Shown here piece after piece: positions 14,529-21,026 of a DNA stretch of 22,948 nucleotides (position 1 is its first letter; every line of letters begins with the position of its first letter). A program made the translations under genes and the position numbers. Origin of the DNA: Pseudomonadota bacterium (GTDB taxonomy: Bacteria; Pseudomonadota; Gammaproteobacteria; Burkholderiales; Thiobacillaceae); NCBI GenBank assembly GCA_021836225.1, contig JAKBJA010000151.1, forward strand, positions 1-22,948, in the 5' to 3' direction. The notes beneath the pieces are model-generated. The model saw nothing but the letters and a program-made list of their open reading frames with translations, ran no database searches and was not told the origin of the DNA.

Positions 14529-14630
14529 GGCAGCCTTCTAACCTGCGGGCGCGTTTGCCGACTCCATTTCCCGGATGGAATGCCGATAGCTGTGTCATGC
14601 TGAACGTCACCTTATTGTGCATCGCCTCCC

Positions 14631-16364
14631 ATGACTGAACGTACCGAGACTGCGCCGCCCCTCGTCTGGCTGACGTCGCTGACGACCCTGTTCACGCGCG
14701 TCTCCCCGGGGCGCTGGCTGGCCTTGATGCTGCTGGCGCTGCACGCGGCGGTGGTGCTCGACGCCGAGCCGACGGTGACGCGGGCATTTTTGCTCGCGCA
14801 TTACGGACTGTTTCTGCTGTGGCAGCCGCTGGTGCGCAGCGAGGCGCGCATCGAGCCGCGCCTCGCGCTGCCGGTGTTTGCCATGGCGGCATTGCTGGTG
14901 CTGGTGGACAGCACCTGGGTGATGGCGTTGTGGCTCGCGATTCTGGCGGGGCTGGTGGGGGCGGTGGCAACGTCGCAGAACCAGCGCGGCCCACGCTTGG
15001 CCTATCTGTTTGCGCTGACGTATCTGCTTGCGCTGCTGCTGGCCTGGGTGTTGCCGCAAAGCCTGGGCGATACCTCCTTGCCCGACGAGCTTCGGACGGC
15101 TGTGCGTTATGGCTTGCCGCTCCTGCCGCTGGCGATTCTGTTTCTGCCCGCAGCGAGCCGGGGCGGCGCCTCTTCGACGCTCGATTTTATTTACGGCCTG
15201 ATGTTGTCACTGCTCATCATGGTGATGGCGCTGGGCGCGTTTGCCGTGGTGGCGGTGGCCAAGGTGAGCTATGCGTGGGCGCTGGTGCAGACCCTGCTGG
15301 GGATGGCGGCGCTGCTGCTGGCCCTGTCGTGGCTGTGGAATCCGCGCGCCGGGTTTGCCGGGCTGGGGCAGGTCACCTCGCGCTATCTGCTGTCGGTCGG
15401 CCTGCCGTTCGAAGGCTGGGCGCAGCGGCTGGCGACCCTGGCCGAACGCGAGCGCGACCCGGAATCCTTCGTGCGCGATGCGCTGGCCGATCTGCATGAA
15501 CTGACCTGGATCCGCGGCGGACGCTGGCAGGCGCAGCGCGGCGAGGGATCGTTCGGCGAGCCCGCCGAGCACGCCATCACCCACGCCTTCCATGGCTTGA
15601 CCCTGACCTGGCAATCGCCACGCCCGCTCACTCCCGCGTTGGCCCTGCATGTGCGCCTGCTGTCGCAGTTGCTGGGTTACTTCTACGCCGCCAAGGTGCG
15701 TGAACAGACCCTGCGCGAACAGGCCTACAGCCAGGCCATCCACGATACCGGCGCGCGCCTGACCCACGACGTGAAGAACATCCTGCAGTCGATGAAAACC
15801 CTGCTGGCCGCCGCCGACACCTCCACCCCCGAGGATAGCGATCGGTTGCTGGCGCTGATGAAACGTCAACTGCCGCAACTGGCGGCGCGTCTGTCGCAAA
15901 CCGTGGACAAACTCAAGCAGCCGGCTGAGATGGATGTCGCTCGGATTTCCGCGCAGGCCTGGTGGACGGCCCTGCAGACGCGCTACGAACACGATGATGT
16001 GCAGTTCTTTGCCGATGCGCTTGACGACACCCCGCTGCCGCAGGACCTGTTCGACAGCGTCGCCGACAACCTGCTGACCAATGCGCTGCGCAAGCGCCAG
16101 GGAGAACCGGGTGTCGCAGTGAAAGTGGGGCTGGCGCTGCATCCGCTGGTCAGCCTGACGGTGACCGACAGCGGCGCGCCGGCGCCGGAGCATGTGGCGC
16201 GCAACCTGTTTCTGAGCCCGGTGGCGTCCGATTTCGGCTTGGGGGTGGGGCTGTATCAGGCGGCGCGGCAGGCGGCGCGTTCAGAATACCGCTTGGAACT
16301 CCCCGACAATCAGGCGGGGCGGGTGACGTTCCGGCTGCAGGCTACGGCGGCAGGCAGCCCGTAG
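14631..16364 (+). CDS. Eight-TM membrane sensor histidine kinase (orphan)
   Basis: This 577-residue protein has about eight membrane segments (29-45, 51-68, 78-113 as a pair, 123-143, 160-175, 187-237 as a pair), with no large periplasmic loop. A soluble region follows (250-355, possibly GAF-like), then a helical dimerisation segment with LTHDVKNILQSMKTLL, where H379 is the probable phosphorylation site. The ATPase domain shows DNLLTNA (N-box, 479-485), DSG (513-515) and GLGVGL (536-541). The THDVKN H-box resembles PrsK-like and NtrY-like kinases. It is divergent from the sigma-54 pilin gene and has no adjacent response regulator. Its 3' end overlaps the convergent prepilin gene by 23 bp. The signal sensed is unknown; control of pilin expression is inference from position. 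Confidence 0.85.
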   Translation: MTERTETAPPLVWLTSLTTLFTRVSPGRWLALMLLALHAAVVLDAEPTVTRAFLLAHYGLFLLWQPLVRSEARIEPRLALPVFAMAALLVLVDSTWVMALWLAILAGLVGAVATSQNQRGPRLAYLFALTYLLALLLAWVLPQSLGDTSLPDELRTAVRYGLPLLPLAILFLPAASRGGASSTLDFIYGLMLSLLIMVMALGAFAVVAVAKVSYAWALVQTLLGMAALLLALSWLWNPRAGFAGLGQVTSRYLLSVGLPFEGWAQRLATLAERERDPESFVRDALADLHELTWIRGGRWQAQRGEGSFGEPAEHAITHAFHGLTLTWQSPRPLTPALALHVRLLSQLLGYFYAAKVREQTLREQAYSQAIHDTGARLTHDVKNILQSMKTLLAAADTSTPEDSDRLLALMKRQLPQLAARLSQTVDKLKQPAEMDVARISAQAWWTALQTRYEHDDVQFFADALDDTPLPQDLFDSVADNLLTNALRKRQGEPGVAVKVGLALHPLVSLTVTDSGAPAPEHVARNLFLSPVASDFGLGVGLYQAARQAARSEYRLELPDNQAGRVTFRLQATAAGSP

Positions 16365-17091
16365 GACAAACTCGGGCAATTAAATGGGCGCGTGAGATCC
16401 ACACAACCAGATCATCAAACTCCTTGGCGGCTTCTATTGCGCTACTATCGGCGGGCTTGTAGGGCGAGCTGCTGACATAACGAATATCCCCATCCTGGTT
16501 TTCGAGTTCGTTGGTGCCGGTATCGGGCGGCGCGCTAGGAGTGGCTGTACCCAAGGGCAGGTTGACGTTGCGCGCCCCCCTGCTGTTGGGGCCATCGGAC
16601 AACAGAACGAACACGACGTCCGATGCGACAGGGGTGGCGCAGGTGTGTGTTGTGCAGATTTCGAGTGCGCCCACCAGCGCGGTACTGGTAGAAAACCCCG
16701 CGGAACTGTGGGCAAACGAGGGTTCTCCCGCGTTGACTGCGTACCGCAAGCGGTTGCCCCATGCATCCTGTGCGGCGGCACCCAAAGTGACCCAGGGAAG
16801 CAGACCTGAGGGTGCTGCGCATTCAGCCTCCGGGCCGCCTAGGCCGCGATCCTCAAGACCGTCGTTGCTGATGTCAGGGCAGGGCAGATGCAGCTTTCCC
16901 GTTGCACCGATGGGATGCGTCATCGCAAAACCCAGGACGGCCTCGCGCGCTTCTTCCAGTGTTTTTTTGGTCTCGGCAATCCGCCGGGCCTGAATCTGTG
17001 CCGAAAGCGGCATCGCCAGTCCGCCGATCAGGATGGTGACGAGGACCAGCACGATGGCCAGTTCGATCAGGGTGAAACCGCGCTGTTTCAT
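16342..17091 (-). CDS. Prepilin-like protein, last gene of the MSHA-like operon
   Basis: This 249-residue protein starts MKQRG|FTLIELAIVLVLVTILIGG: a very short 5-residue leader, cleavage after G5, and E10 at mature position 5. The rest holds LPCPDISNDGLEDRG, a WGNRLRYAV motif common in large minor pilins, a VFVLLSDGPNSRGARN stretch and the end EFDDLVVWISRAHLIARVCPTGC. Several cysteines (C71, C91, two near 146-151, two at the end) may form disulfides. The size suggests a minor pilin or tip-like subunit. It overlaps the MshK-like gene by 4 bp, and its 3' end overlaps the kinase gene on the other strand. Confidence 0.85.
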   Translation of the reverse strand: MKQRGFTLIELAIVLVLVTILIGGLAMPLSAQIQARRIAETKKTLEEAREAVLGFAMTHPIGATGKLHLPCPDISNDGLEDRGLGGPEAECAAPSGLLPWVTLGAAAQDAWGNRLRYAVNAGEPSFAHSSAGFSTSTALVGALEICTTHTCATPVASDVVFVLLSDGPNSRGARNVNLPLGTATPSAPPDTGTNELENQDGDIRYVSSSPYKPADSSAIEAAKEFDDLVVWISRAHLIARVCPTGCLPP

Positions 17092-17495
17092 GGGGTGGGC
17101 TCCTTGGCGATGGCCGGTTCCGCGCCTGGGCGCAGCACCTGGTAGGGCTCGTAAACCCTGCCGTCGGCGCGGACCTGGCCCGGCTTCAGACCGGATACGC
17201 CGGATGCGCTGACCTGCGGCCGGCCATTGACCCAGCGCGTGCTGCTGCCATCGGAACGAATGACCATGCCATCGAATCGGACAGGCGCGGGGACGGCCGT
17301 GGAGCTTGCCTGATTGAGCTGGGTGACGTTGCGCGCGCGCGCGGCTTCCAACTGCGCGCGCTGGGCGGGGGTATAGAACAAGCGGCCCGGTTCGGTGGGC
17401 GGTGCGGCCAGGCTTTCGCCCCCCACGCCCAGCGTTGCCAGCAGGAATGCGGGCAGGGGAGCGAGGCGTTTCAGCCAGGCGGTGACCCGATTCAT
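17088..17495 (-). CDS. MshK/PilP-like periplasmic pilus protein
   Basis: This 135-residue protein has a signal peptide (about 1-30, ending SLA). The mature part starts with RLFYTPAQRAQLEAARARN and ends in a small beta domain, VRFDGMVIRSDGSSTRWVNGRPQ, then GVSGLKPGQVRADGRVYEPYQVLRPG. That last domain resembles MshK, PilP and GspC homology regions, which link inner-membrane assembly proteins to the secretin. A strong AAGGAGG precedes the ATG, and the start overlaps the MshJ-like stop by 4 bp. Identification rests mainly on fold pattern and position, so the symbol is left blank. Confidence 0.6.
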   Translation of the reverse strand: MNRVTAWLKRLAPLPAFLLATLGVGGESLAAPPTEPGRLFYTPAQRAQLEAARARNVTQLNQASSTAVPAPVRFDGMVIRSDGSSTRWVNGRPQVSASGVSGLKPGQVRADGRVYEPYQVLRPGAEPAIAKEPTP

Positions 17496-18091
17496 TTTTC
17501 CTCCTTGCCGTCCGCCGCTACGGTGAACCATAGCAGTTCGCATTCGGCGTCGAGTTCGGGGCGGTTGACCGGCTGGGGCGGAGCATCGGTGATGCGGGTG
17601 AGGCCGCACTGGCTGACGCGGAAGATGCCGGGCGCGCTGGCGTGCAGGGCATCGAGAAAGCGCTGCAGATCGGTTTCCACCAGCAGGGGCATGTTCACTT
17701 TCATGCGGGTCTGCTTGAGCGGCAGGCCGCTCGCCAGGGTGGCCGGGGCGGCTTCACGCGGTGACAGGGTATAGGTGAGGCCGTATAGCCGGGCATCCTG
17801 ATTGGCAAGCTGTGCCGCCTCGATCCAGGCGAGACGATTTTCCTCGCCGATAAAGCCGCGTGCAATCAGCGCGTGGTAGGCATCGATGTGTTGGGCAATC
17901 AGGCGCGCTTCGGTTTGGCCCTGTCTCTGCCGCGCGTGGGCGGCATCGAGTGCTGCTTGTTGATGCTGCAGGTCGGCGCGCGCTTCCGTGTTCAGCTTGT
18001 GGCTCCAGAAAATACCTGCAGCGGCCAGGGAACCTGCGACGAGCAGCAGCAGGATCGAGGTTTTAAGCGATTCGATCGGCGGCCGGGTCAT
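17492..18091 (-). CDS. MshJ/PilO-like pilus assembly protein
   Basis: This 199-residue protein has one N-terminal membrane segment (about 11-30), a periplasmic coiled coil (about 35-75) and a ferredoxin-like C-terminal domain. Within that domain, LKQTRMKVNMPLLVETDLQRFLDALHASAPGIFRVSQCGL is typical of PilO/GspM/MshJ proteins. It should form part of the inner-membrane platform with the preceding PilM-PilN-like protein. It overlaps both neighbours by 4 bp (ATGA), which fixes its start. Confidence 0.75.
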   Translation of the reverse strand: MTRPPIESLKTSILLLLVAGSLAAAGIFWSHKLNTEARADLQHQQAALDAAHARQRQGQTEARLIAQHIDAYHALIARGFIGEENRLAWIEAAQLANQDARLYGLTYTLSPREAAPATLASGLPLKQTRMKVNMPLLVETDLQRFLDALHASAPGIFRVSQCGLTRITDAPPQPVNRPELDAECELLWFTVAADGKEEK

Positions 18092-19563
18092 GTGCGCACC
18101 TGCACGCTCAATGTGAAGCGGGTCTCTTCTGGCTTGCTTTCGCCCGCGGTTTTTCCGGTCAGGGTTGCGGTGGGTGCAGTATCGACAGGGCTGCTCACGC
18201 GCTCGACTGCAGCAACGCCGGGCGTGGCTCCCAGCCGCGTGACAAAGCTGTCGATGCGCGACATGGCGGCACGGTAGTTGCCGTCGAAGTCGGCGAGTTG
18301 CGCATCCAGCGTGATGTCCGCCGTGCCGGCAGTCCTGTCTTGCAGCGTCAAGGCCTTGACCACGATCTCAGGATGCGCCGACAGCGCGTAGCCCAACGGC
18401 ATGAACAGGGTGTTGGCGTCGAACGGCGAACGCGTCAGCTGCGTGGCCAGGTCAAGAGTCAGGCCGAGCTGGTCGGGGCGCGTGGCAAGCGCAGGGAAAT
18501 TCCGCACGATGGCGGCATGGCGTGCGTCTCCGCGTTGTACCTCGCCCTGGAGCTGCTGCGCCTGATCGCGCAGGTCCTGTGCATGGAGCCAAAAGCTGGC
18601 GGTCAGGGCCAGCCCGATCGCAGCAACGACACCTGCCGCAAAATTCAGGCCGCGTCGCCAGCGGAATTCGGTATGGCGTTGCAGCAGTTCGGGCGGCGCC
18701 AGATTCAGCTGTACGGCCTCGCCGGCAATCGCGGCCAGCGGCGCAACCTCCGGCGTGGCGGCCAGGAAGTCATCGGGAATGCGCAGCGCGCGCGCGAGGC
18801 TGGACATGTCGACCAGTCGCGCGCTGAATGCCGGGTCGGCATTCAGCGGTGCCTGTGCGCTGTCGAGCTGGCCACCGGGATCAAGCAGCAGCACATGCAA
18901 GCGGGCTTCGCGCGGCAGGATGCGCTGGCCGGTCAGGTAGAGTTGCGTCTTGGCGATTTCGTCCGCTGCGCTGCCTGGAAGCTGGGTGGGGGTGTCGCCG
19001 CCGATCAGGCGTGAAAAACGCAGCAGGCCATTGTGGTAGTAGGACAGCCGCAGGCTGTTGTTGAGTCGGCACGCCAGCAACGTGTGCGGTTCCTGTACCC
19101 GCAGCTTTGACAGCAGGTGCTGACATGCCATTGCCAGCGGCGTGATGCCGGCCAGGGGGACCTGCTCACGTTGCAGTTCGCTAAGCCAGGGCGTAAGCCA
19201 GTCGGCGTCAGGCAAGGCAGCCAGCAGATAACGGTCGTCGCGGCGTCCAGTCGTTTCGCGCGCCTGCCGCCAGGCACCGGTGAAGCGTGCATTGCGGAAT
19301 ACCTGTTTGAGTTTGCGTGTCAGCAGTTCGACGCGTGGGTGCCCCTGCACATGCGGAAGAACCTCGCTGCGGTAATCCTCGTCCACCGTGTCGACCACCA
19401 GCAGCACCGGAAGTCGCGCATGCTTGACCACGATCTGACGGAAGGCCGCCAGCCCAGCCGTGTCGGCGGCAAACTCGCCCAGCCAGTGCATATGCCCCGG
19501 GCGCCAGTCGAGCACGCCGACCTGGCGTGGTGTGGCAAGCAGAATCAGGCTGTGATCGAACAT
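18088..19563 (-). CDS. MshI-like pilus assembly protein (PilM-PilN fusion, GspL-like)
   Basis: This 491-residue protein combines a cytoplasmic actin-like half (about 1-300) with a membrane segment (about 306-326) and a periplasmic PilN-like half (327-491) that has a coiled coil and a beta-alpha-beta domain. Seen in the first half are VLLVVDTVDEDYRSEVLPHV, YLLAALPDADWL and SLRLSYYHNGLLRFSRLIGGD, but no clear ATP-binding motif. That fits MshI or GspL, not free PilM. The ATG lies at the inner edge of the inverted-repeat element 19563-19804. It overlaps the MshJ-like gene by 4 bp. Confidence 0.72.
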   Translation of the reverse strand: MFDHSLILLATPRQVGVLDWRPGHMHWLGEFAADTAGLAAFRQIVVKHARLPVLLVVDTVDEDYRSEVLPHVQGHPRVELLTRKLKQVFRNARFTGAWRQARETTGRRDDRYLLAALPDADWLTPWLSELQREQVPLAGITPLAMACQHLLSKLRVQEPHTLLACRLNNSLRLSYYHNGLLRFSRLIGGDTPTQLPGSAADEIAKTQLYLTGQRILPREARLHVLLLDPGGQLDSAQAPLNADPAFSARLVDMSSLARALRIPDDFLAATPEVAPLAAIAGEAVQLNLAPPELLQRHTEFRWRRGLNFAAGVVAAIGLALTASFWLHAQDLRDQAQQLQGEVQRGDARHAAIVRNFPALATRPDQLGLTLDLATQLTRSPFDANTLFMPLGYALSAHPEIVVKALTLQDRTAGTADITLDAQLADFDGNYRAAMSRIDSFVTRLGATPGVAAVERVSSPVDTAPTATLTGKTAGESKPEETRFTLSVQVRT

Positions 19564-19804
19564 GATCAGGAAAACCGCAGTAGACCGCTCATAGACTTCT
19601 GGACTCCCGCATGGAAGCTGGATGTTCTACCTTCGACTATGTTTGCCGGGAAATTGAGTCCGCTACGCATCCGCTGGCACGCCCGCTCATGCGTCTGCCT
19701 TTGTCGCGCCTCGTTGCAGGCCCGAGCCTGCCGCCTCGTTGCTTCGCGGCAGCCACCTGCCCAGTCGCACCATCGGACGCGTCCTACTGTGGTTTCCATG
19801 ATCA
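19563..19804. repeat. 242-bp element with 26-bp imperfect terminal inverted repeats inside the pilus operon
   Basis: The first 26 bases (19563-19588, TGATCAGGAAAACCGCAGTA...) and the reverse complement of the last 26 (19779-19804, TGATCATGGAAACCACAGTA...) match at 21 of 26 positions without gaps. The ends fall on the mshG stop and the MshI-like ATG, so the gap between the two genes is the element itself. Inside are a 6-bp hairpin (GCAGGC at 19716-19721, GCCTGC at 19726-19731) and an 11-bp direct repeat (CGCCTCGTTGC at 19707-19717 and 19732-19742). No target-site duplication is evident. It could be a miniature inverted-repeat element or a long stem that brings the two gene ends together in the mRNA. 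Confidence 0.5.
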
Positions 19805-19805
19805 T
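19566..19805 (-). CDS. Possible 79-residue hypothetical protein between mshG and the MshI-like gene
   Basis: An open frame starts with an ATG overlapping the mshG stop (ATGA) and ends 2 bp before the MshI-like start, as if it were a coupled gene. The product is basic and rich in Arg, Ala and Cys (TRRQARACNEARQRQTHERA), with no signal peptide, membrane segment or family I recognise. It coincides with the inverted-repeat element, so an open frame by chance in GC-rich DNA is quite possible. In MSHA operons mshF follows mshG, but MshF is larger and membrane-anchored, and this does not resemble it. Confidence 0.2.
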   Translation of the reverse strand: MIMETTVGRVRWCDWAGGCREATRRQARACNEARQRQTHERACQRMRSGLNFPANIVEGRTSSFHAGVQKSMSGLLRFS

Positions 19806-21007
19806 AGCGGCAGGTTCCCGATCAGGTCGTAAACCGGCAGCAACACCGACACCAGGATGCCGCCGAGCAGCAGGCCGAGGATGGCGGTGAGCAGCGGCTC
19901 CAGAACCCTGAGGCCGTTTTCGATCGAGTCGAGCACTTCGCGGTTATAAAAATACGTCACGTTGTCCAGCGCTTCGTCGAGCGCGCCGGTCGTCTCACCC
20001 ACCCGCAGCATACGAATCACCAGCGGCGGAAACAGCGCCAGCGACTGAAAACTTTCGGACAGCCCACGGCCGTCGGCAATCTGCTGTGCCGCGCGGTGGA
20101 TGCCGCTGGCAATCACCCGGTTGCCGGCGATCATCTCGCCTGCGCGCAACGCGTCAAGGACGGTGACCCCCGAGCGGTACATCATTGCCAGCGTGTTGGT
20201 GAAGCGAGACAGCACGATCTTTTGCACGATCGGCCCGATGACAGGCAGTTGCAGCTGGGTGCGGTCCCACCACTCGCGCCCCGCCTCACTCCTTTTTACC
20301 CATAACGGTACGCCGACGCCAAGCGCCAGCGCCAACACCAGGCCTATCAGCCAGTACGAACGCACCGCTTCGGATATCGCCATCAGAATCAAGGTCGGCA
20401 GCGGTAGCGTCACCCCCATGGTCTCGACCAGCGAGAGCACCTGCGGCACCAGGTACACCAGCAGGAACAGGATGGCCGCGCCGACGACGGCCAGCACCAG
20501 CGCGGGGTAAATCATCAGGCGCTTGGCCTTGGCCGCGACTTCCTCCTGCCATTTCAGCGATTCGGCCAGGCGATCGAACACCGCATCCAGCAGACCGGTC
20601 TGCTCACCCGCACGCACGCTGTGGACGAACACCGCGCCGAACACGGCCGGGTGGGCAGCCAATGCCTGCGACAGCACCTTGCCGCCTTCCAGGTCTTCCA
20701 GCAGCGCGGCCAGCACATCGCGAAAGCCGGGTTTTTCCATGCTGTCGCGCAGGTCGCGCAGGCCTTCCAGCAAGGGAATGCCTGCGCGGGTGATGTAGCG
20801 CATGTGGATGCAGAAGGTGACCAGGTCACGACGGGTGACGCGCTCGCGGCCGCTGGGAGCATATTGCCGTGACAGTTCAGCCAGCGTGATGAGATCGAGC
20901 CCCATGCGTTTCAGGCGCAGTTCGAGGTCGACATCATTGACCGCCGACAGCGTGCCCTTGACGGTACGGCCGGTGGGGTCGATGGCGCGATAGTCGAAGT
21001 AGGGCAT
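19802..21007 (-). CDS. mshG: MshG/GspF/PilC-family inner-membrane platform protein
   Basis: This 401-residue protein has the two repeated T2SSF domains, about 65-188 (RDLVTFCIHMRYITRAGIPLLEGL) and 268-390 (SRFTNTLAMMYRSGVTVLDALRAG). Membrane segments lie at about 168-190, 215-240 and 365-392. It forms the inner-membrane base on which the ATPase works to polymerise pilin. It starts 19 bp after mshE. The symbol follows the MSHA-like context; sequence alone supports only the broad GspF/PilC family. Confidence 0.9.
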   Translation of the reverse strand: MPYFDYRAIDPTGRTVKGTLSAVNDVDLELRLKRMGLDLITLAELSRQYAPSGRERVTRRDLVTFCIHMRYITRAGIPLLEGLRDLRDSMEKPGFRDVLAALLEDLEGGKVLSQALAAHPAVFGAVFVHSVRAGEQTGLLDAVFDRLAESLKWQEEVAAKAKRLMIYPALVLAVVGAAILFLLVYLVPQVLSLVETMGVTLPLPTLILMAISEAVRSYWLIGLVLALALGVGVPLWVKRSEAGREWWDRTQLQLPVIGPIVQKIVLSRFTNTLAMMYRSGVTVLDALRAGEMIAGNRVIASGIHRAAQQIADGRGLSESFQSLALFPPLVIRMLRVGETTGALDEALDNVTYFYNREVLDSIENGLRVLEPLLTAILGLLLGGILVSVLLPVYDLIGNLPL

Positions 21008-21026
21008 GGTCAGGCGTGCCTCACCC

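Noticed and set aside
14576..14591. A second sigma-54-like match (GG-N10-GC) before the kinase gene on the plus strand
   Set aside because: It has three mismatches in the core, including the -12 T; short GG-N10-GC matches are expected by chance in GC-rich DNA.
19671..19690. TGGCACG-like sequence inside the inverted-repeat element as a sigma-54 promoter
   Set aside because: The -12 part lacks a properly spaced TTGC, and there is no plus-strand gene to drive.
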